Assembly (NCBI GenBank): GCA_002338525.1
Contig: DDIM01000001.1
Coordinates: 95,859 to 146,788, forward strand
From: Micavibrio sp. UBA1850
GTDB lineage: Bacteria > Pseudomonadota > Alphaproteobacteria > Micavibrionales > Micavibrionaceae
Length of the DNA stretch: 50,930 nt
Direction: 5' to 3'
Under the pieces are notes generated by a model, which was given only the letters and a program-made list of their open reading frames with translations, had not been told where the DNA came from and did no database searches. The position numbers and the translations under genes are program-made. Shown here in pieces: positions 1-7,436 of this stretch. Every line of letters starts with the position of its first letter. Within the stretch, counting starts at the first letter, position 1.

Positions 1-1917
1 GACTATGTAATGATCGAGCTGAAACAAGATAGTACTGGTGGCGACGATGTTTTGACAATGTCAGAAGCAGACCTTCTTGTATGGTTTTCTGACAACGTCC
101 GAAGCGGTGATTTGTTAACAACAGGAGGCTTTTATCTTGAAGAGCTTCCCGCCCGCTTCCCTAACACGCGCCTTTTCCGCTTGCCGCACAAATGGGCCTA
201 CGAGTTTATCCTACGTAAGGACGACCGTGAACGGTTAAGCAACGATATGAACACGGAATACACATTTGCCACACAGCGTGACCTTCGTCGTGAATGCCGC
301 TCTTTAGGCGGGCGCCTTGTATATTGCACATCTGATTGGGATGACGATTTTGTTAAACAGCACATGATCGGTCATTTTAAACTGTACAAAGAAAACGGGG
401 ATCCATTAGGGTATCCAGAGACCAGCTACACAATTTTACTTCAAAAAGTAAAGCAAAGCGAAAGTGTTCGCTATCAGGAATGGAGAACGTCACGCTCTGC
501 CCCAAATAGAATTTCAGTACAAGGTATGCGCGACAACCAAACGGGCGATATTGTAGATATTGCCTCAAGAAACCTTGCCATATCAGAGCTTATCCCCTTT
601 TACATAAATGATAAAGGGCAGATAAAAGTCTTCCTCCAAGAACGCACGCCGCGAAGTATTATCAATACAGTTCCTCGTAAAGGTAAAAATATAGACGGCA
701 AGCAATGGTCAGGGCATATGATTGAGGCTCTTTCTTTTGATACAGAAAAAATAAAAGACGTTCAAGCCAGCAAAAAAGCAGGCGCAACAGCTAAGTTTGT
801 GAAAGATCAAATCGGCATCGAGATAAACAAAAATGATATTTTCATCGATGGGCCATGTTCGTACCCCGCGCCAAAATCAATCGATGAACGCGTCGAGACT
901 AAATATGTAGAAGTTAACTCGCAGCAAGAGTTAAAAAAGCTAGACACTCTTGGCTACATTCCTCCCGAGGGCATCCGCTTTAATGAGATTGGCAAGCTTA
1001 AAGAATTTGACGCACAGATGATTTTAAATGCCATCAATGTTGGCATGATCCCAAGCGCCCGTCTTGAGGTTCAACTACTCCGCCTATACGAAATGCTTGG
1101 GAAAAAGGCACAAAACATTTCAGAATCTCCGCTAGTCTTAAGCGAAATGGACGTCAAGGATCGTCTGAACATCAAAGACACCCTTGCGGATATTGAAGCA
1201 GATAGTAAACGCTTCTCTCCTATCAAAAATAATGCGGGAACGTTGCGCGTCGTTCACTCTATTTTCATGGAGGAAGGACAAAATGAAACAGGCGGTTTAA
1301 CTGATATTTCATCTATTCATCAAGACTTCTTTGTATCTGAAGATGATTCTCAAAATATCGCCGTTGTCATCACTATGGTAAAAGACCTCAATGGTGAGGT
1401 TATGATGGGCCTGATTAAAGAGCACGCCCCCGTGCCCGAGCGCCTTAACGGCAAAGGCACTATTTTGAATGTCCCCTCATTCCCTATCCCAACACATATC
1501 GAAGACATGGAATCGGCACGCCGTTATGTCGCCGAAATGTTTGAAGTTGACCCTAAATATGTCGGCAAAATTGGGGAGCCTTTTTTCCAACATATCGGCA
1601 TGACACCTAAGAAAATGTTTCCTTTCGCAGTTACAAGCGAAAGTGGAAAAATGGATTATGAGCATTTTGAACTGACCAACTATGCGCCGCTCGCCAAAAT
1701 TTGGGATGTATGCGCCCTTGTTGATTGCTGTGACAGCTTCATCAAGATTACGGCAAAAGCATATCAACGGCTTCTTGACGAGAACGAAGCGCTTTCCGTA
1801 GAACATAGCTTTTCACGTGATTTATACCTTGAGCACACATCTCAAACAGATCATGATTCAGATTTCCTTGTAAATTCTGCACCAGCCACTACAAATAAGA
1901 AGTTACAAGTTTCTTAA
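1..1917 (+). CDS. Unrecognised protein of at least 638 residues, 5' end probably cut by the window edge
   Basis: The frame is open from base 1, and the first ATG at base 10 has no preceding in-frame stop, so the true start may lie outside the window. I do not recognise the family. The first 150 residues end in a stretch (GGRLVYCTSDWDDD, then GYPETSY) that could be the tail of a Rossmann-like or methyltransferase domain. Two later segments, near residues 190-290 and 450-560, have the look of distantly NUDIX-like alpha/beta folds (FLQERTPRS..NTVPRKGK; MGLIKEHAPVPERLNGKGTILNVPS), but no NUDIX box is visible. There is no signal peptide or membrane segment, so it is probably cytosolic. The methyltransferase-like gene follows 20 bases downstream, so the two are likely cotranscribed. 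Coding is convincing by length; function is open. Confidence 0.8.
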   Translation, partial: DYVMIELKQDSTGGDDVLTMSEADLLVWFSDNVRSGDLLTTGGFYLEELPARFPNTRLFRLPHKWAYEFILRKDDRERLSNDMNTEYTFATQRDLRRECRSLGGRLVYCTSDWDDDFVKQHMIGHFKLYKENGDPLGYPETSYTILLQKVKQSESVRYQEWRTSRSAPNRISVQGMRDNQTGDIVDIASRNLAISELIPFYINDKGQIKVFLQERTPRSIINTVPRKGKNIDGKQWSGHMIEALSFDTEKIKDVQASKKAGATAKFVKDQIGIEINKNDIFIDGPCSYPAPKSIDERVETKYVEVNSQQELKKLDTLGYIPPEGIRFNEIGKLKEFDAQMILNAINVGMIPSARLEVQLLRLYEMLGKKAQNISESPLVLSEMDVKDRLNIKDTLADIEADSKRFSPIKNNAGTLRVVHSIFMEEGQNETGGLTDISSIHQDFFVSEDDSQNIAVVITMVKDLNGEVMMGLIKEHAPVPERLNGKGTILNVPSFPIPTHIEDMESARRYVAEMFEVDPKYVGKIGEPFFQHIGMTPKKMFPFAVTSESGKMDYEHFELTNYAPLAKIWDVCALVDCCDSFIKITAKAYQRLLDENEALSVEHSFSRDLYLEHTSQTDHDSDFLVNSAPATTNKKLQVS

Positions 1918-1937
1918 AGAAAGATCACCCGCCCCAA

Positions 1938-2699
1938 ATGAGCGTCTTTGACCCATTTAAAATGACCGCGAATATCAATCGTGCGCACACGCAATTCAGT
2001 GACGCAGACCGTTTCTTGTATCGCTGGGCAGAACGACACATTGCCGATCGCCTTAAAGACATAAAGCGTTCTTTTAAAAATGTAAAAATTATCAGTGACT
2101 ACCCTATTAATATAAACGGTGTGGATGTGAATAGCGCATCATCTACCCAACCATATGATGCCGTTATAAGCGTATTAAATTTGCATAGACACGAAACGCC
2201 ACAAGCACAACTCAAGGATGCATTTGCCACCTTAAAACCAGATGGTCTTTTCTTGAGCCTATTTTTTGGAGGCGATACACTACAAGAGCTAAAACAATCC
2301 CTTATAAAGGCCGAAACAGACATATCTGGTGGCGCCCATCAACGCACAACACCGCTCATGACCAAACAACAAGCCGGCACCCTTATGCAAAGCACAGGCT
2401 TTGCCCTTCCTGTTATTGATTCAGAGCGTATAATCGTTGATTACGAAAAGCTCGAAACCTTATATAAAGATTTACGCGCCATGGGTGAAACACAAGCGTT
2501 AAGCGCACGCCCCAAAAAAGCACCTCCAAAGGCGCTATTTGAAAACACAAAAGCGCATTATCACAATGATCACTCTGAAAATGATAAGTTCATTGCGACA
2601 TTTGATGTCATCTTCTGTGCAGGTTGGACCCCTGACGAAAGCCAACAAAAGCCTATGCGCCCAGGAAGCGCAAAAACATCATTGAAAGACATTCTTTAA
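1938..2699 (+). CDS. NDUFAF5/BioC-like methyltransferase-fold protein
   Basis: This 253-residue cytosolic protein resembles the alphaproteobacterial NDUFAF5/BioC group of class I SAM-dependent methyltransferases. The best support is the segment near residues 75-125: VISVLNLHRHE, then LKPDGLFLSLFFGGDTLQELKQ, which matches the group's typical post-motif region with GG.TL.EL. The N-terminus (DPFKMTANINRAHTQFSDADRFLYRWA) also fits a family that starts with a short helical region naming R and D residues. The usual glycine-rich SAM loop (E/DxGxGxG) is not visible where it should be, around residues 45-60, so it may be catalytically altered. It sits directly behind the unknown gene and ahead of gloB; a methyltransferase of this type next to gloB is a familiar alphaproteobacterial arrangement. 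Substrate is unknown. Confidence 0.75.
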   Translation: MSVFDPFKMTANINRAHTQFSDADRFLYRWAERHIADRLKDIKRSFKNVKIISDYPININGVDVNSASSTQPYDAVISVLNLHRHETPQAQLKDAFATLKPDGLFLSLFFGGDTLQELKQSLIKAETDISGGAHQRTTPLMTKQQAGTLMQSTGFALPVIDSERIIVDYEKLETLYKDLRAMGETQALSARPKKAPPKALFENTKAHYHNDHSENDKFIATFDVIFCAGWTPDESQQKPMRPGSAKTSLKDIL

Positions 2700-2900
2700 T
2701 ACTGAGGGTGAATAACACTGGTCTATCTTTGAGATAGCCGATTTATCGCCATTCATAAACGCGGTATGCGCTTCGACACGAACACCTTCTACGCATTGAA
2801 ACGACTCTGAAAGATACGTGCCACACGCCGCCATGCCGAATAAACATGAGGCCGTCAGCCAATGGTCCTTTAGAAATGTGGTGATATTATTTTGATTCAT
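2679..2900 (-). CDS. Small hypothetical protein with one hydrophobic segment (73 aa)
   Basis: A short gene with a clear ribosome binding site: AGGAG sits about seven bases before the ATG. Residues 14-30 (WLTASCLFGMAACGTYL) form a hydrophobic stretch, followed by a polar tail with two further cysteines, so a membrane-anchored or exported small protein is possible. Its 3' end overlaps the last 21 bases of the convergent methyltransferase-like gene. The family is not recognised. The good binding site and independent promoter-side spacing favour a real gene over a chance frame. Confidence 0.55.
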   Translation of the reverse strand: MNQNNITTFLKDHWLTASCLFGMAACGTYLSESFQCVEGVRVEAHTAFMNGDKSAISKIDQCYSPSVLKNVFQ

Positions 2901-3065
2901 GGTAAACTCCTATGGTTAAATTGTTGTAAGTACAAAATATTAATCAGTAGAAATCTTCCTCCCTATAATTTATAAAAATTATAAAAAATAAGCCTTTTAC
3001 ATTGACCAAACTTTTAACATAAGACGTTTTAAAAATCAAATTCCTATAAAATCATTATTGCAATT

Positions 3066-3812
3066 ATGAAAATTTCACTCATCCCTATTTACGAAGATAA
3101 CTACGTTTTTCATTTCATTACCGACGACGGTCTGTCAGTCGTCGTAGATCCGGGCGACGGTCAACCCGTGATCGACTATCTGGAGACCAACGGCCATAGT
3201 TTGCAGGTTATACTTCATACACACCACCATTGGGACCATATCAATGGCGATGACGCCCTTAGAGAAAAATATAATTGTGAAATATGGGGCCCGGAATTTG
3301 AGATTATGCGCATTCCAAACATGGATGTCCTATTAGAAGATGGTCAAAACTACACATTAGGAAGCCATAGCTTTAAAGTCATCCATACCCCCGGACATAC
3401 AAGAGGACACATCTGCCTTTATTTTGAAAAAGACAATGTTTTGTTTTCTGGCGATACTATGTTTTCACTTGGGTGCGGGCGGCTTTTTGAAGGCACGCCT
3501 GACGATATGTGGAACTCTTTGAAAACACTGCGAAACCTGCCCGATGATACAATTGTATATTGCGCGCATGAATATACGGCAACGAACGCCAAGTTTTGGA
3601 AAAGCATTGAGAGCAACCACCCGGAAGTCGATGATATTTTAGAAAAAATTAAGTCTCAAAAATGTACTGTGCCCACTAAATTAAGTTTTGAGAAAGCTTA
3701 TAACCCGTTTTTGCGTGCCGATGACCCCAAGTTAAAACAAGCTTTGGGCATGGTCGACGAGACTGAAGAAAAGGTTTTTGCCCACATTCGGCATTTGAAA
3801 GATAATTTCTAA
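3066..3812 (+). CDS. gloB: Hydroxyacylglutathione hydrolase (glyoxalase II)
   Basis: Glyoxalase II hydrolyses S-lactoylglutathione to lactate and glutathione, the second step of methylglyoxal detoxification in the cytosol. The metallo-beta-lactamase metal motif THxHxDH is seen at residues 52-58 (THHHWDH). Further ligands are in HTPGHTRGH (about residue 110) and FSGDTMFSLGCGR (about 130-142). The C-terminal part with YNPFLRADDP is the typical glyoxalase II substrate-binding tail. At 248 residues it is close to the usual 250-255. No clear Shine-Dalgarno sequence precedes the ATG. It stands alone between the methyltransferase-like gene and a convergent small gene only 15 bases away. Confidence 0.95.
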   Translation: MKISLIPIYEDNYVFHFITDDGLSVVVDPGDGQPVIDYLETNGHSLQVILHTHHHWDHINGDDALREKYNCEIWGPEFEIMRIPNMDVLLEDGQNYTLGSHSFKVIHTPGHTRGHICLYFEKDNVLFSGDTMFSLGCGRLFEGTPDDMWNSLKTLRNLPDDTIVYCAHEYTATNAKFWKSIESNHPEVDDILEKIKSQKCTVPTKLSFEKAYNPFLRADDPKLKQALGMVDETEEKVFAHIRHLKDNF

Positions 3813-3827
3813 ATAGGCTTAAAAAAT

Positions 3828-4229
3828 TTAAGACGGACGTGGCGTTGGCCCAGACTGAGTGGCAGCCAAAGACAATGGCTCACGTTGAAAAATCGCACGA
3901 GACTGATTTACATCATAAAGAACACTGCGAAATGCCTCAGGGTCTTTTAAAAACATGACCTCAATTTGATCGTGTATGTTTAAAGCACACTTATAATCTT
4001 CTGTTGTCCCGCGCATACCCAATGTCTTTTCAACGGTTTTCAACAATGACTCAATATTGTGGTAAAGCTCATCATCATCCTTAGACATTGATGACATAGA
4101 AAGCTTTTGTACCATTTCCTTTTGGAAATTAGCATTTCTTTCATTTTGAATAGCGGAAAATTGATCGCTTGCACCGTAAGTGCGCAAATCTAACCTGTCT
4201 TCTATTTTAATTCTATGTTTCATGCTCAT
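3828..4229 (-). CDS. Hypothetical protein (133 aa)
   Basis: Family not recognised. The protein is soluble, mostly helical in character and charged in its first half. The middle segment (YHNIESLLKTVEKTLGMRGTTEDYKCALNIHDQIEVMFLKDPEAFRSVLYDVNQSRAIF) looks like a small helical bundle. It ends in a Pro/Ser/Thr tail. There is no signal peptide or membrane segment. Translation may begin at the first ATG or at a second one two codons later; neither has a strong ribosome binding site. It ends 15 bases from gloB in convergent orientation and lies downstream of the Lys-rich 150-residue gene on the same strand. Confidence 0.6.
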   Translation of the reverse strand: MSMKHRIKIEDRLDLRTYGASDQFSAIQNERNANFQKEMVQKLSMSSMSKDDDELYHNIESLLKTVEKTLGMRGTTEDYKCALNIHDQIEVMFLKDPEAFRSVLYDVNQSRAIFQREPLSLAATQSGPTPRPS

Positions 4230-4308
4230 ACATTTCTAAACAAACCACATGGCGTTTAGTTCCAATATAATATTGCAATGATAAAATCAAGTATTATGGT
4301 AAAAGGTA

Positions 4309-4761
4309 TTAATCTTCTGTTTTTGGCTTGCTCGCACGCTTAGCAGGAGCCTTCTTAGGAGCCGCCTCTTTAGATTCTGCACCATCAGATTTGCCACTGA
4401 TAAATGAAGGCAATTCGTTTGAAGAATCATCAGAAGATTTACTTGGCTTATTCTCTTTGCCTCCACCATTTTCATTACCCTTAGTATTGTTAGGAGTATG
4501 AGGCTTTTTCAGAGGCTTTCTTTTGCTCTGCTGCCCACGGCTATTAGAACGGTGACCTGGAATAGGCATAGGCTTACCATTTTCATCGCGCTCGCTAACA
4601 GCAAGTTCGATTTCAAGACGAGCAGCAACTTTTCTAAGTTCATGAACGGCATCTTGCAGCGGTTCACGAGCATCTGATTTTTTCTTGTCTTGGCTCCATA
4701 ATTCGTAGCTTTTTAAACATTCATCAGATGTATTTTTTAAACGTGTTGCTAGTTCATCCAT
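4309..4761 (-). CDS. Hypothetical protein with histone-H1-like Lys/Ala/Pro tail (150 aa)
   Basis: Residues 1-60 form a charged helical region (LATRLKNTSDECLKSYELW..AVHELRKVAARLEIELAVSERDENGKPMPIPGHRS). The rest is low-complexity and strongly basic, first Lys/Pro/Asn/Gly-rich and ending in KEAAPKKAPAKRASKPKTED, which resembles histone H1-like or nucleoid-protein tails. A good ribosome binding site (GAGGAGA) lies about ten bases before the ATG. No known family is assigned. A nucleic-acid-binding role is plausible from composition but is inference. The gene lies between guaC and the 133-residue gene, all on the minus strand. Confidence 0.65.
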   Translation of the reverse strand: MDELATRLKNTSDECLKSYELWSQDKKKSDAREPLQDAVHELRKVAARLEIELAVSERDENGKPMPIPGHRSNSRGQQSKRKPLKKPHTPNNTKGNENGGGKENKPSKSSDDSSNELPSFISGKSDGAESKEAAPKKAPAKRASKPKTED

Positions 4762-4854
4762 AGTAATCTCTTCTCCTCGCTCGGTCTAACAGCGGACAGT
4801 AAAGGTGATACACGTTCAGGTCAATAAAAATTCAGCCCTAATCGCAAGCCGATC

Positions 4855-5910
4855 CTAACTTGCCCCAAAAACGTTATTAATCTGTTGGCTAACACGAATA
4901 AATGTCGTGCGTTTTGACAATTCTTTAAGGCGTTTTGCCCCAACATAAGTACATGTTGATCGCACACCACCCAGAATGTCTTGCAACGTATCATGAATGT
5001 TTCCACGATATGGGACAAGAACAGTTTTACCCTCACTGGCACGGTAGTTTGCCACACCGCCAGAATGCTTCGTCATTGCTGTATCTGAAGACATACCATA
5101 AAACTGAACAAACTTTTTGCCGTCTTTTTCTACGACTTCCAAGCCACTTTGGTCATGTCCTGCAAGCATTCCGCCAAGCATTACAAAATCTGCACCCGCA
5201 CCAAATGCTTTTGCAACATCCCCTGGGTTTGTGCAGCCACCGTCAGAACAAACATGCGCCCCTAGGCCATGTGCAGCATCAGCACACTCAATCACGGCAG
5301 ATAGCTGCGGATAACCAACGCCCGTCATCTTACGCGTTGTACACACACTTCCTGGGCCAATACCAACTTTCACAATATCAGCGCCACTTAAGATAAGCTC
5401 TTCTACCATTTCGCCCGTCACGACGTTACCGGCCATAATCGTCATGTTGGGGTTTTCGTCACGAACGCGTTTCAAAACATCTAAAAAGGCCTGTGAATAG
5501 CCGTTTGCAACATCGATACAAATTTTATCAATAGGCTCTACAACAGATTTTTTTAGCTCTGACAAAACCTCAGACATTTTCTCAGTGTCCTTACTTGAAA
5601 CACCGATACTATACCACACAGAGTCAGCACCATTATTTTTATAGTAATTGATAAGCTGCTCAGACGAATAGTGCTTTGTCAGCGCCACGGTCAAACCATT
5701 GCCGTCTTCTGCAAAGGCCTCTGCCATCTCAAGCGTCCCTACACCGTCCATATTCGCAGCAATGATCGGCACACCACTAAAGCTTTTTCCGCTCCATTTG
5801 AACGAGAAATCACGAGAAATGTTTACATCCTTACGTGAGGCGAGCGTCGAGCGTTTTGGGCGGAACAAAACATCTTTAAAATCCAACTTTATATCTTCTT
5901 CAATGCGCAT
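4855..5910 (-). CDS. guaC: GMP reductase
   Basis: GMP reductase converts GMP to IMP and ammonia using NADPH, feeding guanine nucleotides back to the adenine branch. The protein has the IMPDH/GMPR TIM-barrel layout without CBS domains. The catalytic cysteine is seen in GIGPGSVCTTR at about residue 190, and the phosphate-binding segment SDGGCTNPGDVAKAFGAGADFVMLGGMLAGHD follows. The length of 351 residues matches the E. coli-type enzyme (347). The N-terminal DIKLDFKDVLFRPKRS motif distinguishes it from IMP dehydrogenase. AAAGGA lies six bases before the ATG. No upstream xpt or purine riboswitch was noticed. Confidence 0.95.
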   Translation of the reverse strand: MRIEEDIKLDFKDVLFRPKRSTLASRKDVNISRDFSFKWSGKSFSGVPIIAANMDGVGTLEMAEAFAEDGNGLTVALTKHYSSEQLINYYKNNGADSVWYSIGVSSKDTEKMSEVLSELKKSVVEPIDKICIDVANGYSQAFLDVLKRVRDENPNMTIMAGNVVTGEMVEELILSGADIVKVGIGPGSVCTTRKMTGVGYPQLSAVIECADAAHGLGAHVCSDGGCTNPGDVAKAFGAGADFVMLGGMLAGHDQSGLEVVEKDGKKFVQFYGMSSDTAMTKHSGGVANYRASEGKTVLVPYRGNIHDTLQDILGGVRSTCTYVGAKRLKELSKRTTFIRVSQQINNVFGAS

Positions 5911-5955
5911 GACAATTCCTTTATCGCTTTGGTATAAGTAATTTATTAATTCTGG

Positions 5956-6138
5956 TTATGATTTAAATAATGATGACACAGACTCTCGGTGAGCTTTCTT
6001 CTTTTCTATTTCTGATTCAACCCGTAAGATCTCTTGCTTCATATCTGAGATATAAAGCTCCAGCTCAGAAACCGACATAGGTTCCAAATCCTTAAGCTTA
6101 GGCGTTTTCTTAATGGGTTCAAAATCGTCATCAAACAT
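5956..6138 (-). CDS. DUF1192 family small protein (60 aa)
   Basis: A 60-residue protein with an acidic N-terminus (MFDDDFEPIKK), the core LEPMSVSELELYISDMKQEILRVESEIEKKKAHR and a terminal SSLFKS. This matches the pattern of the alphaproteobacterial DUF1192 family, a short coiled-coil protein of unknown function. The coiled coil spans about residues 22-50. It ends 45 bases before guaC on the same strand, and is divergent from trcR across a 240-base gap. No strong ribosome binding site is seen. Confidence 0.75.
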   Translation of the reverse strand: MFDDDFEPIKKTPKLKDLEPMSVSELELYISDMKQEILRVESEIEKKKAHRESVSSLFKS

Positions 6139-6378
6139 GATTTACAAGCTACAGCCCCAAAATAAAAAAACAATATTTTTCTTATAGATTTTTACAAAAA
6201 CACACTGTATAGATAGTTATATTCCTATGACAGCCTAAACATCTGTCTTGTGAGCCCCCTAAAAAGGATTCGCAAAGGACTTTCTCTTACCCAAGATTTG
6301 GGCGTCCATAGGCGCACGATTTGAGAAGAGCTTATAATAAAAAAGAATTGAATTAGGACAAACAATAAGGAGAAGACC

Positions 6379-7062
6379 ATGTCTACAGTCGTTGACCTAA
6401 AAAAACCTATCATGCCAAAAGCCACAGCCGTATGGTTAATTGATAACACTATGCTTACATTTGAACAAATCGGTCAGTTCACTGATTTGCACGCAATCGA
6501 AGTCCAAGCTTTGGCTGACGGCGATATTGGTCGCGGCATTGTTGGACGTAGCCCTATTGAAGAAGGCTTACTGACACAAAAAGAAGTTGATAAGGCACAA
6601 GAAGACACAACATACTTCATGAAAGCACAGGCAAGCAAATTGCCTCCTATCAAGACACGCTCAAAAGGCCCTAAATACACACCTGTTGCAAAACGTGGTG
6701 ATAAACCAGATGCAATTGCCTATATCGTAAAAACACACCCAGAAATTTCAGATGCTCAAATCTGTAAACTTGTGGGTACAACAAAGCCAACGATCGAAGC
6801 CATTCGCGAAAGAACACATGCAAATATTGCAAATATCAAGCCTCGCAACCCTGTTGATTTAGGAATTTGCACATATAAAGAACTTGAAGCCGCCTCAGAC
6901 AAGGGCCTTAAAGCACAAGGGAAAGACCCTGTTGAAGAGCGCCGCAAAAAAGAAGAAGCCGAAAAAGCAAAACGCGAAGAGCAGCAAAAGCAAGACGAGC
7001 AAGGCTCAGAAGATCAAAGCACAGGATCAGGCTTTGACTTCAGCAACTTTATGAATAGCTAA
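6379..7062 (+). CDS. trcR: Cell-cycle transcriptional regulator TrcR (DUF1013)
   Basis: The protein matches the DUF1013/TrcR family restricted to alphaproteobacteria. Diagnostic segments are MPKATAVWLIDNTMLTFEQIGQFTDLHAIEVQALADGD (about residues 13-50) and YIVKTHPEISDAQICKLVGTTKPTIEAIRERTHANIANIKPRNPVDLGICTYKELE (about 115-170); both read as helix-turn-helix-type modules. A Lys/Glu-rich charged tail follows (about 180-210) and ends in GFDFSNFMNS. In Caulobacter the family member is linked to cell-cycle transcription with RNA polymerase; this is family knowledge, not seen here. AAGGAGA lies eight bases before the ATG. A terminator follows the stop. The gene appears to be transcribed alone. Confidence 0.88.
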   Translation: MSTVVDLKKPIMPKATAVWLIDNTMLTFEQIGQFTDLHAIEVQALADGDIGRGIVGRSPIEEGLLTQKEVDKAQEDTTYFMKAQASKLPPIKTRSKGPKYTPVAKRGDKPDAIAYIVKTHPEISDAQICKLVGTTKPTIEAIRERTHANIANIKPRNPVDLGICTYKELEAASDKGLKAQGKDPVEERRKKEEAEKAKREEQQKQDEQGSEDQSTGSGFDFSNFMNS

Positions 7063-7087
7063 TAATTTTTAAATTTATGACAAGACA

Positions 7088-7116
7088 TAAAAAAGCCCTC
7101 TTTAGAGGGCTTTTTT
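7088..7116. terminator. Bidirectional intrinsic terminator after trcR
   Basis: A perfect 10-bp stem, AAAAGCCCTC against GAGGGCTTTT, encloses a TTTA loop and is followed by more T on the plus strand, with a run of A before it. It lies between convergent trcR and the DUF465 gene and can stop transcription from both sides. Confidence 0.9.
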
Positions 7117-7118
7117 CA

Positions 7119-7316
7119 TTACAACCCGTGCTGGGTAAGATTTGTGATTTCTTCTTTTATATGAAGCTTATCTTGTTTGAGAGGTGTCAGTAAATCGTTA
7201 CTTGGATAAGGCCTTTTAAGCTCCTCGGTAATACGATTTTCTAACTTTTCTTTCCTTGATTTTAACGCAGATATTCGCCCTGATAGATCAGAGCTTATGC
7301 CATATGTCTTGGTCAT
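7119..7316 (-). CDS. DUF465/YdcH family small coiled-coil protein (65 aa)
   Basis: The pattern SGRISALKSRKEKLENRITEELKRPYPSNDLLTPLKQDKLHIKEEITNL fits the DUF465 (YdcH-like) family: two charged helices joined by a short Pro-containing turn, common in alphaproteobacteria and of unknown function. The length of 65 residues is typical. AAGGAG lies six bases before the ATG, which supports translation. The gene is expressed alone and ends at the shared terminator with trcR. Confidence 0.75.
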   Translation of the reverse strand: MTKTYGISSDLSGRISALKSRKEKLENRITEELKRPYPSNDLLTPLKQDKLHIKEEITNLTQHGL

Positions 7317-7436
7317 GAAACTCTCCTTTCCTTACTATGGATATAGGCCATATTAGTCGATTTTCAACGTCCGCACAAATTAGCAACTGGATATGTAATT
7401 TTTTAAAAGGAAAAAGAAGGGCTTACAGAGACGTTT

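Noticed and set aside
3818..3832. AT-only hairpin between gloB and the convergent hypothetical gene
   Set aside because: The stem is made almost only of A-T pairs and would be unstable.
6252..6330. Plus-strand peptide fragment reading RIRKGLSLTQDLGVHRRTI, reminiscent of an XRE helix-turn-helix
   Set aside because: Too short, no start context, a stop follows at once, and the typical spacing is not kept; a relic is possible but cannot be supported.
6225..6449. Minus-strand 74-codon frame with a hydrophobic stretch, overlapping the trcR start
   Set aside because: It covers the trcR ribosome binding site and start; the hydrophobic run comes from the A-rich leader on the other strand.
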